In this document: positions 13,701 through 25,700 of the stretch, piece by piece
Layout of the letters: the number at the start of each line of letters is the position of its first letter
Numbering within the stretch: the first letter of the stretch is position 1
Assembly: GCA_013398615.1 (NCBI GenBank)
Contig: VZSR01000479.1
Span: 4,054,780-4,118,779 of the forward strand
Origin: Brachypodius melanocephalos
Lineage: Eukaryota; Chordata; Aves; Passeriformes; Pycnonotidae
DNA length: 64,000 nucleotides
Reading direction: 5' to 3'
Notes under the pieces: model-generated
Database searches by the model: none
What the model saw: the letters and a program-made list of their open reading frames with translations, nothing else
What the model was told of the DNA's origin: nothing
Program-made: the position numbers and the translations under genes

Positions 13701-16700
13701 TTTGGGAGCATCCTGCTGCTGCCAGGGTTTGAAGTTAATAAAGAACCCCTTTTGATTAGGATATGGCCAGTTAATGTGCTATTGCAGACTTCTTGGCACA
13801 AGAGCACAAGGCTGATGAGGAGCAGCTGGGGATGCTCAGCCTGGAGAAAAGGAGGCTCAGCAGGGAACCTGACAGGAGGTTGTAGCCAGGGAGGGATCAG
13901 CCTCTTCTCCCAGGTAACAAAGGATCAAACGAGGAAATGGCCTCAAGTTGTGCCAGGGGAAGTTTAGATTGGATATTAGGGAAATTTCCTGCCCTGGCAT
14001 AGGCTGCCCAGGGCAGTGGTGGAGTCATCATCCCTGGAAGGATTTCATGGATGTGATGTGGCACTTGGGGACAAGGTTTAGTGGTGGTCCTGGCAGGGCT
14101 AGGGGCATGGTTGGACACCAGGATCTTGTGAGTCCTTTTCCAACCTTAGCAGTTCCATGATACTGTATTGAAAATGAAGTAGTAGAGAGCAGTCTGTGGG
14201 ACAGTGTCTCCATCTGAGTTGATGGCAGCCTGGTTCTGGCTCTGCAGTGGCTCAGGGAATTTGTCCTCCCTTTGCTCCTGCACTGGGATGTGGCTCACAG
14301 CATCCACAGGGAAGCTGAACTCCTCCATAGGGCTGTGATGAGGGTGACACCTCTCTGCCATCAGGAATTTTTAGTTTTAACCAGGTGAAAGCAGGGCTGA
14401 GTGAGGTGTCCAGGTGTGTCTATCCTGTTGATGAAGAGAACATCAAAAACAGTTCTTGTAAATCAGAAGTGTTGACAACTTGGTGGTCAGCTGGACTCAA
14501 AATACTGCTCATGCTGGTGGTACTAAGCTGGAAACTGCGACATGGAGGTCTTTCCTGGTTTCTGATTTCCATGTTGTTTTTGTCAACAGCAGTTCACTGA
14601 CCAAAGGAAGCAGGTGGTCTTATTTTCCACCACTTGTTTGTTTTGACTTACTGCTGTCAAATAATTTATTTATGCTTATGTCTTAGTTTTCAGCTAGAAT
14701 TGTGAAAGAAAAGTAATTTCTGTAAAAAGTAATTTCCTGTTTCTGTCTGTTAATTTCATTTCTTTGTATCTTTTGAGTTTTAATTTTAAGATCATTTACT
14801 TAAATATGTGAAGTGAGTGTTGTGTAAGACCATACAGAGGTTCTTTTCCTGTTCCAATAGTGTAAGTCTTAATGTTTAGGATTTTTCAGTGAAATTTGGA
14901 GGAAAAAAAATTAAAAATAAGCCTTGAAGACAGTAGAAACTTCTGCATAGTAAATATATTGTACAAAAGCTTCTTGCCTACTGCAGCATATTTGCATGCA
15001 TGTCTGCCCTGCTTCCTGCTGGGAGATATTTTTCCAAAACATCAAAAGGAAATGGGAAAGGAGAAAGGATGAGACTGCTTTTTATAGAAAAAAAAAGAAT
15101 TGTAGCTATTGAGATAAAAGGTTTCATATTGGCTTTTACTAACAAGATAAATTTACCTAATTTTTAATGTTTAGTCAGAAATAATATTTGACATCAAGAT
15201 ATGAATCGAGTTCCAGCCATTTCTCTATAATCCACTGGAAGTGATTCGAAGGTAGTATGACATAGGTGAAGTAGCTATTCATAAAAAGCTAGAATATTTA
15301 AAGTTGTTTAGCTATGACTGTTACTAGAAATAAATTACACTTTTAAAAATTACACTACTGAAAATAGGGTATAATTCAGTATTTTTGCCAGATTGTAAAT
15401 ACACAAAAAATGGTAACTTCTGTGTTGAAGATTAACTGGAAATGAGCAGTGCCTGTAAGTCCTTCCTGGTACATGTGGGTGCAGAAGGGTTTTTGCTGAT
15501 GAGTGACATTGTTTAGAGGATATGTGTGCCTTTTTAACTTTTTTTTTAAAATACACTGTTTCCCGGAAGGAAACTGTGGCCTCCGGCTCATTGTAGTAAG
15601 GCACTTCTGAGATCTGCAACAACCATGGTCGTTTACTCCAGAAAAGTTCAGCTGCCCTGAGCTTACATTTGTTCCTTCCACATGAGCTTCATACGGCTCC
15701 ATCGGCTCTCGGTGCTATGGAAGAACTGGATGTTTAACCAGGAGCCTGAACATGTGTTTCAGGTGGAGAACTCCAAAGACAATGAGGAAAACATCTTGCA
15801 AAGAGAAGTGCCGCTCCGGCAGTCCCGTCGGAGGTACAGGAAGATCAACCAGAGGGGCGAGCGTCAGACCATCACGGACAATGTGGATTCCAGCAGCTAC
15901 GTGTCGGTGAGTCTGCTCTCCCTGGGCCCATCTCATTGGCACTGGGATGTCTGCATGGCTGGCTGGAATTTTCTTTTGGTGACAAAACTGGTGAAGTGAA
16001 ATAGTCCATGCTCGCTGTCTTTGAGAGCACTTCTTTCGTGTTGAGGGGCAGTGACGTGGTTTGCACTGGAACACCATAGGTGGAAGTGAAGGTAGTAATT
16101 GGAAAAGATGGGATTTTTTTGGTTTAGGGATCTTGAGCTGAACACTATAAATAAATCTTAACATGCTTACTGGACAGAGAAATGGTCATTCTTCATTTTT
16201 TGTTGGTTTTACCTGGAGTTCTTTTGGTAAAATGTAGGAATTGGTAGGTTTCTTTTTTTTTCCCTAAATAAATTTGAATTGTGGTTTAGAGCTAATTGCA
16301 AACGCAGATCAATGCAGCGTTAGTGCTCTTGTATGTGGCTGTGTTTACTTGCTTAAAAATAGTGTAGTGGTAGTTCAAGCATCAAAAAGAGTAACAACTC
16401 ATCTGCTAGTCTTAAATAGCAGCAGAGACTATAAACCCTGCACTGTGTGAAGGCATGTACCTCTGTGGTTTCAGGGCTGCAAAGTGTGTGTGAAGGTTTT
16501 TCTTCACGATTATTTTTCAAACTTCCTGCTTGGTAAGAGGATGTATGTGATCCAGACAAATAATTTAATTGGAAATAATTGTTCTGGATAATTTGATCTG
16601 CTTTGAAATTCAGAGGTTAAAACCAGTACTGACATTGAAGTACAAACCTGGAATAGTATTCATGCTCAGAAGATAAAAAACCGATTTCTCTCCCTTTTCC

Positions 16701-19700
16701 CCGTATTCCTTTTCGTCTCCCCAAAAGAGATACATTCTCAGTTGATAGGCTTCAAAATACCTGATGTGTGCAGTCAGATGTGAGCTTATAACTTACATAA
16801 ACATGTTTTTTCTGCATGTTGGTAGCAGTTGGGTCACAGGTGGTGATTTTAGGCCCTGCACAGCATTACTGTGTCTGTGACAGGAAGAGGGTATGCTGCT
16901 TGAAGTTTAACATCTTCTGCCATCTCATTTCTACAACTGTCACATATGTTGGATTTTATCATTAGTAAGACATTAAATTAGTTACTGAAGAAATGAGATG
17001 TTGGACCCTCACACTCTGGGCGGGTGTGTATAAAGCTTTATTAGGAATTAAATTCCAGTCTATATATGACAGAATCTCTCTCTATCTCTAGTGTTTGTGA
17101 TAGTGAAAAAGCAGACAGATAATAATTCTCAGGTTTCATTGCTGAGAGTAGGAGAATCCCAGGAACAGCTGATGCTGGTGCTACCTCTGCAGCTTGCCTG
17201 GAGGGATGCGTGAGAAGGGACTTGGCATCTTTGTTCTGAGAAAGACCAAGTTTCACGGCTTCTTGAATGATTTCAGAGCCTGTCAGTTACTGCTGCAAGG
17301 CGTCAGTGTGGTACACTCACAGGACTGGTTAGTCAACAGATGATGTCCTCATTAAGATTTTCTTCAAGTTGGTTTCTTTTTCTTCATGTTGATTTTTTTC
17401 ATTGTTACCAACAATACAGAGCACCTGTGCCTGTAGTTGCTTGTTGCAAACCTGGTGGCTTCCTCAGATTTGTGAATATATATATATGTACACACACATA
17501 CATATATACACATGAAGTGTTTGATGGCAAATGGTATAAACTTCTTAAATCAACAGCACGTTCCTAACTCTGCTTTTATGTCTGTTAATTAGGAATATAT
17601 AAGAAGAGTCCTGTAACACTTAAGTGTTTTCCTGGATGAGTGAGTGCTAAGTGGCAAGGACTAAACGACCACCTCTCTGCTACCAAATCTCTGAGATTTT
17701 GGGTTTTCAGCAGTCTGAATTGAAATACCAATCCTTGCTTTGTAGACTGTAAGCTCCTAATTGGATCAGATCCTTTAGGTACTGAAATTCAGTATTTTTT
17801 TAACCCAGCTAGGAATATTTCCTGAAATATAAGGTTTCTTTGGTTTGCTTTTAAGGGGAATTATCTATGCAATATGCATTAACTCTTTAGAATGTAAATC
17901 TCTGCGCATTAAATATACTGTGATTATATTTATGGTGAAGGTTAATCTGTGTTTTGTCAAACATTACATTATTGGGTTGTGACATGAGCTAACATCTACT
18001 TCTCACATGGAGTACTTCTTGTTGGTGCTGGAACTTGTTCTGTAGAAATACCTGACTGGCCACAAAACCAAGATATATATGCAGATAGTTTAAATAATAT
18101 TTTAAATGATTGTTACTTTCCTTGAAGTTCTTCTTTTCTCTTATGCCTCTTAATTAAGTAAAAGAGTTCTAGTTCTTGATTTAACTGTATATCTTCAGGA
18201 TAGCTGACATTCAAATTATTGTGGGTATCTTAAATTTCTTCCTTCTCTGCTTTCCCTCAAATGAGCTAATGTTAAAAATGGATCATCTGGTTGGTTTCTT
18301 TGGGGAAGGTGTTACCATTCAGATTCCTCTGCTACATTTTTGTGGTTCATAGAACAGTGTTATTTCACAACAGCACTGGTTATGTGCAGAATTAACTGTT
18401 TGTAGTTGTTTGTTGGTGATGGTGTTTGTTTGCTTGTTTTCCTTCCAGATAAATACAGTGAACGCATGCTGGCAGTGTTCTTTCTTTTCCCTCAGAGTGA
18501 ACAGGTTTATGTTTCTGTCTCTGTCTTCAGAGTGCACAGTGGTGTGGCTTCAGCCTTGCAGTTCCTGTGCAGGGGATGCCAGCGCTGCTCTGGTGGGTTG
18601 GTGAGCAGCCTGGGCTCTCCTCCACATCCAGAGTGCACCCAAGCCGTGTTCAGGTGGCACTGGAAGAAGGATGGTGGCACAGCAGGCCAGCCAGATCCCA
18701 AGGACAGTTGTGTATTTGGCAGAACACTTACCAGTGTTTTTTCAGGGTACACAATAGTGTACAGTGCTGCCTGTGAAGGGCTGGAGGAGGTGGCTCTGTG
18801 GCGGTGGGTTGCGTGTGAGGCCATGGCCACGGTGGCAGCCCACTATGTGAGGCTGTCGGTCTGCCTGGGGCAGGTCTGAGCATCCCCTAATTACATCAGA
18901 TCTCTTCATCCCTGGGCATTTCTGGCCTTTTCTATTCTTGTCACTTAGTAATTCTGCAGCTTGCACATCGCCCCCACAGTAACATCCTGACTATGGGTGA
19001 GAGAGTGAGGCTGGACTCATTTGGCAAAAGCCCTTGCTCAAAATGAATGCATTAAGAAGAAATGTGCCATTGGTGTTAATTATGCCAGCTCTTGCTTCAG
19101 ATCTGATTTGTTAGCCTGGTTGCATATCTTGGTGGTGATAAGCATCCAGCCAGGAGCTTGGGGTCATTGCGGCAGGGCAGCGTCACAATGGAGACGAGTG
19201 AGTCATTTCTATTCTTAGTCTGTTTCTCAACCCAATCAATAATGCAGCCATGTTTTATGATTACAAAAGAAGAAAGTAATAATACAGCCATGTTTTTTTA
19301 CTTACAAAAGAAAGAAGTAATTGAGATAATCTGTTAAACTATATCACAAACTTCTGTGCTCGTGCAGTAGGAGCTCGCAAAACTGCAGCCAGAATAACAG
19401 CACGTGACTTTTTAATGATAATGCTTTTTAGAAAATAAAAATTAATTATAGTTCTGGTGCTTTATAAAAATTAAATTGCTGTTTTGATCTTGGATCAGGT
19501 AATAGGAATATAAACAGTTCAATTATTTATCTTCACAGTTGAAAAACAAAACCTGAGAAAGTAGGTTTTGCATTTGTATTTCTGGGAGTGTTTAATTCCA
19601 AACAGGGTTTAACAATTCAGTAGAAATTTCCATGTGACTCAAGCCTGTAAACACAAATCTTTATTTCATTTCAGTAAAATTTTTCTTATTAATGTTTATG

Positions 19701-22700
19701 GTCAGTAATTTGAGGTTGTGGACTCCCCATCCCTGGAAGTGTTCAAGGCCAGGTTGGATGGGGCGTGGAGCAGCCTGGTGTAGTGGAAGGTGTCCCTGCC
19801 TTGAGTGGATGGAACAAGATAATCTTCAAAATCCCTTCCAACCCAAACCACTCTGTGATTCTATGCATTTATTACCCACAAGTCTCTGTGATTTTTTTTT
19901 TCCAATGAAGAATATTTGTGGCTCTAAAAATAGTGCATGTATGATCTAATGCCTGTTTCTGTGGAGTTGTGACAACATACTGATTTTTTTCACCTGTTTA
20001 TTGTAGAGCAGAATAAAGAAATTAGTACCAAACTTTAGAGGTAATCCACTTCCTCAGAGATGCAATTTTTTTAAACTACTGTAAGAGGATGATGAGGTTT
20101 AGAGGATTTATTATAATACTGCATTTTATGGGCAGTATCTTAATATTTGCATCAAGTAAAATTTGTCCTGGAGCCTTGTTAGAAGCATTTATCTTCAGAG
20201 AAGTCTGTCGCTGCAGACTGCTTGAGTGGCAAGTTTCTTGTTCTTTGATCATTACTTAATGTAATCCTGTCAGAGGCTGGAGGTAGAATGGGGGATCTCA
20301 TAATTGGAGGGAATTAAGTCACATTTCAGTACACTGGATCAAACCCATTAGGTGCTTTACCATCACCAATCCTTCTCTTTTTGAATGCTATAAAACGCAG
20401 TGGGTCTTTTATAATCTACTTTAACTACCAGGTAAATTTGCTGAAATGGTACCTTTTATTGATGTAAACTAAATAAGAGCATGTTTCCAGCTGCCTTTTG
20501 TTAAACCTGAACACAGCATCGCTGGCTTCTTTTATTTGGAATATCTGTTAATTTTGATGATGCTGTGGCTGATGTTGTAAGTAGCTGAAACAATTAGTTC
20601 TTGAGCTGGAGGATGGTTCTCTTTGCAGCTCATTGCTTTTTATTGTGTTTGTGTCCACACTTCCTCTTTGATACTTTTAAAAAATACTTGAGAGAATTTT
20701 ACCTTTATTGACTAATGACAGGCTGAGAGAGTTGGGGCTATTCAGCCTGGAGAGGGAAAGGCTCTGGGGAGACCATATAGCACCTTCTACTGCCTAAAGG
20801 GGCTCCAAGAGAGCTGGAGAGGAACTTTGGACAAGGGAGGATGGCTTCAGGCTGACTAGGTTTAGATTGGTAATTGGAAGAAATTCTTTACTCTAAGGGT
20901 GGTGAGGCCCTGGTGCAGGTTGCCCCGAGAGCTGTGGCTCTCCCATTCCTGGAAACGTTCAAGGCCTTGTTTGATGCGGCTTGGAGAAACCTGGGGTAAT
21001 GGAAGGTGTCCCTGCCCATGGCAGTGGCTTGGGACTGGTTATTTTCTAAGGTCCCTTCCAACCCAAACCATTCTGTGCCTGTATGAATCAAAAGAAAATT
21101 CGGGTCTTGCTGAAATCCGTGGGTTCTTGCAGTGCACTTAGAGGATACAGAAATTAATGTTGTTGTTATCTCTCTGGAGGTGTTGTGTGATACAAAGAGA
21201 TAATGCAGCTTCTGTCTTCCTGATGCTGCATTTTTTTTTTTTTTTAGTCTCCATCTCTAATTTTGTGTGGCCTAGGTGGGATCCCAGCTTTTAGGTGCTC
21301 AGGTTCCAGAGCCTGTGCCAGTGCCTCTGTTAGCCAGGCACCCTGTGTGGGACGGCACCCTGGAAGAGCCCACCTATGCTGTCCCTGTTTGCAGCTCTTC
21401 TGAACTCCTGCAGTTTTATATGTTTCTTGCTTTAGTGATGAACAGAAGCAGCATCTGCAGTGTGTTCACTTCCTGTGTGGGCCCCTGTGGGTTTGGTTTG
21501 TCGTGGGCTGCACACAAAGGGCGCGTGGGTGTGGATCCGGCGCTGTCTGCTGGAGGAGATGAGACGTACGTGGATGGAGCCCCTGGTTCTGGAGAGGAAG
21601 ATTACTGTTAGACTGGGCTTTGGGGGTGGGGGAAGAGCCTGTGAATCAGGTGTGGTTAAGCAGCTCTGTTAAGGAATGGTGTAGAGGTGTCTGGTTCCCA
21701 GGCCAGGCATCTGGGGAGGGGTCTGCAGCGTGAGTCTTGATGAGGAGCAGCCAAGGGAGCTGGCAGGGCTCAGCCTGAAGCAAAGGAGGCTCAGAAAGGA
21801 CCTTATCATGCTCTACAACTCCCTGACAGGAGATTGGAACCACATGAGGGTTGATCTGTTCTCCCAGGTAACAAGTGATGGGATGAGCGTCAGGTTGAGC
21901 CAGGGACTGTTTAGGTTAGATATTAGGAAAAATTTCATCATAGAAAGGGTTGTAAAGCATTGAAGCAGGCTGCCCAGGGCAGTGGTAGAACTACCATCCC
22001 TGGAAGTGTAAAAAAAATCCGTGGGTACGGCAGTGAGGGCATGATTTAGTGGTGGACATGCTGGTGGTGCTGGGTTGATGGTTGAACTTCCTGGTCTTGG
22101 AGGTCTTCTCCAGTCTTAATGGTACTGTGTTTGTATGATTCTACTGCTTCACTGGTGGAGCTGGAAGCACCTTCCAGCAGGGTCCCACTGGCATCCAGCA
22201 TGGGAACCTGTGCTCGGCATCTTGAACTCGCCCTGCTTTGCCAAGCTGGCCTCGAGCACTTCCTTCTGCTTTTGTAAGCAAGGGGAAAATTGCCAAACGC
22301 ATGTTCTCTCATACTTTATTTTACATATTGATTTTGTCTGCTCGTTTTGTCAGCAGTGTTACTTTCAAGGGCTCTTTGAAAGGCTGCTGCTGGTTATGGC
22401 AGTCATTAGCAAAACGCCAATCCTCAAAGTGTACTGTGCATTAAAAATCTTCCTAGGAATTTCCATAGACCACTGGTGCTTCCCAATCCAGTTAATGAGC
22501 ACTTGCAGTTTCAAATGAGTAATGACTTGAATAGGCTGTGCAGAAAGTATGAAAATACTTAATGAAAATATCCTTTGGTTAAAATCTGCATTTTTCAGAT
22601 TTTTTTTTTTTAAAAAGCTAACGTCGTAATACAACATGTCAACCCCAAATTATCCATAATGAAAATGGTTGTTTTTCAGACTTTATATTCAGGAGTTTCC

Positions 22701-25700
22701 CTAAAGATTCCATGGACTTGACAAGCAGGCTATATGTAAACTAGGATTTACAGGAATCACCTCAGTTTGGACATGTGCAGCTGTGTAACAGCAGTTAAGA
22801 GTGATGCACAAATGAAACTACATCAGACTGAAACTCAGGAGGGTTTATTTTGAGCGAGCACCTGTACTTACTGAAATCTGGCTGCTGTCAGTAGCTTGCA
22901 GCCCTTCTCATAGCCCTAGGGAGAGCCTGTGGTGGGGGATGATGCCTCTGTGTTGGGATGTGGCATCTTTCTGCTGCAGGACAGATGGACAGACATTGTC
23001 CTGCACTGCCAGGCTGTGGCTGTGGTCCTACAACAAGGTATGAGGGAAACCTATACTCTGAGGTTGGTAATAGAACCCGTCTTCTCTGCTCTTCAAGGCC
23101 AGGCTGAACAAGGCTTGGAGCAGCCTGGTCTAGTGGAAGGCGTCCCTGCCTATGGCAGGAGGGTTGGAATGAGCCTTGAGGTCCCTCACAGCTTGTTCTG
23201 TGATTCTTGCCTCAGAGACTTGTTTTTGAACCTTTCTCCATCTCGAGTGAGTGTAGCAGTCAGCTGTACATCTGCTCCCTCCCCAGGTGTTGGGGTGATG
23301 ATGGGCTCCCTGACCCCAGGGTCATCCCACAGCAAGTTCGTGTGTTGTCCTCCCTTTGCTCAGCAGAGCAGCAGAACTGCACGTGTTTGTGATAACTTGT
23401 GGATATTTTTACACTAATTTCCTACTTGCAGTCCAGATACATCAGTCTTTTTATCTGGTGGAAGCCTGTGCTCTGGATCTGCTTCCAAACTGTTCCAGTC
23501 TGTCCTTTGTGGGGAAACCATCCCATTCTGTTGACTGGGATCAGTCTGCAGAATTGCTCAGATCTTGACCTCATCTGGTGCTGCCAGTATTGTGGCAGGG
23601 ATGTGCTCTTGTGGCAGAAAAACCTTTCAGAACATCTAAATATTTTGCAAATTGCCACCAAGCAGTAAAAATTCAGTTGCTACTGTGCTCTCCACACAAT
23701 AACCAGTTATCTGTTTCTCTCTCCTTTTACCACATAGACAAATTTACACCATGGTAGAAATTAACTCAGTTTTTTGGAAAATGCCTGAGAAAATATTTTA
23801 TGTAGCGTGTTCAGAGAGTTAATCTCTGTTTTGATGGACCCTAAGGGTTTGGGTGGCAGTTTCAAAGTCATTAATTCTTTATAACCAACCTCTTATGCAA
23901 ACTCGATGGAGAATGATGTGTGAGGGTTGTTCCCACTGCTCATAACTGCATTGTGTCACTTGGGGGTTGATAGTAAAGGATGCTCTGCACCAGAGAGATG
24001 TTTTGTTCCTTTTGGAGACTTAAAAATCTTTCATGTATGAGTTGCAGTTCTTTTTCCGATCTTTGTTTTTAATATCATTGTTTCAGTCTCAAGAAATTAC
24101 ATGTTAGATGGCTTCTTGTAGGAATGTGACAGGGTAGTAGCCAGCAAGCTGGTCTCCCTGTGTGCAGGGAGATGGTAGCATGCATGGATCTGTTTTTTAT
24201 TTCTTGTCTTCCATCTGGGCTGCTTCTGTCCAATATGCTCTACTCAAATGTAACAGCCTACTTATAGTCTCACTTGTAGCCAACTCAACCTTTCACTTAG
24301 GTTTAGGTTTCTCCTGCCTTAGAGAAAAGTAGTGGTTTAAAGGGTTATTTGGTATGTTAGCCTTGTAAAGTTGTACATTGGAGTTGTTGGGTTGAATGTC
24401 ACATAGTGCTGAAGGATTTCTTCAAATCCTTGTGTTGTTTTCAACTTGGTGTTCAAGGTAAAATGGATTTCTGATTTAGAATATGGAAATGCACATCAAC
24501 TCAGTCGTGTTCTTCGTAAGCCTCATGGACCAGTTTAGAGATGGAGAATATCCTGAGCCATTTTCAATAAAAATCATCATCAAAAATGTCAGTGCATCAT
24601 TAAGAGCATTTGGATGCTCTGTTTTCCTTGGAAAAACTTGGCATGAAAACCACTGCCTGTACGAGGGAATAGCTAGATAAGTATCTTTGGTTTTGGCATA
24701 GAATTGATTACTATCTAATGACATTTAACAGCATTTTTAGTTTTATATTTGATATGTGGCATCTTTCTTAATGGTGATATATATGTGACAGATAAAATAC
24801 TAGACTAGATGGGACCATCATTGTATCTTAATTTGTCATTGTTCCTTACCTTTTTCTTGCAAGTCCTACTTGCTCTTTTGTTGCTGAGTATTAATGGGTT
24901 TTGTTCTTATGTGATGAAGTTTCTAGTTGGAGGTAAAGTAGGCACAATACTTGTATTGTTTTTATGATTTTGATTTTGTTTCTTTTGAAGTTTGGTTAGC
25001 AGTTGTGGTTTGTCAGCTTGGAGTGGAGGTATGGCACCTGGCTCACCCCTTGCTTTATCTGATGTATCAATTTCTCAGAGTGGGTGAGAATAGCTGGGGT
25101 TTTCCTGCTGTTTTGCCCACAGTGGAGGGAGGACCCCGAATGATGCTGAGAAAAACTTTCTCTGAACATACTCAGCTTTGCATTTTTAAAGGTGATAAAG
25201 GCTGGATTTTACCAGAAAATGAGAAAGTTTAGAAATCATTGTGCTGTGATCTGATGACAAGCTTTGCAGAGCAGCCTTGCGGGACTGCTGTAGGGTCTGT
25301 GCTGTGTTCCCCCAGCATGGTTGGTCTGGGGATCCAGATGTCAGGATCTGCAGACCCTGGTACCCTCCTGTTATTCCCTGTTCACTCTGTTACAGAGCTC
25401 AGACAGTGCTGAACCTGGCTGGTCCCAGTCTGGGTCCGGGGCTGGCTGAGCTGTTTGCATGAAGTTATGTCTGAGCACAGGCAAGTCTGTGAGCATGGGA
25501 CTCCTTCCAGACACAGGGAGATTCCTTCACTCTTTGAACTGGATGCACTGACCACTAATATATCAGAGTGGGCTGTTCAAAATTACCAGTGCTTAGGAGA
25601 GAAATTTTGGTAGGAGTCAAATCCCTCCTCTCTTCCCACATGCAGGCTTCCAGTTTGGTGTTAAGTCTCAAGCAAAAAGACAAAAGAAATACTGAAAGTG

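Larger units (their letters stand above)
10794..15762 (+). other. RAPGEF6 intron
   Basis: This 5 kb intron carries two + oriented CR1 tails (12.23 and 13.81 kb). No conserved exon is apparent. Open frames on both strands around 12.5-12.9 kb lack splice context and resemble nothing I know. Confidence 0.8.

Noticed and set aside
15715..16164. 149-codon open frame on the minus strand
   Set aside because: It is the antisense shadow of the RAPGEF6 exon at 15763-15906 plus intron.
18406..18879. 157-codon open frame on the plus strand
   Set aside because: Composition follows a locally GC-richer intron segment. No family resemblance and no conserved start context.
22929..23417. 162-codon open frame on the plus strand
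   Set aside because: It runs through the CR1 tail at 23.05-23.21 kb, so it is not a gene.
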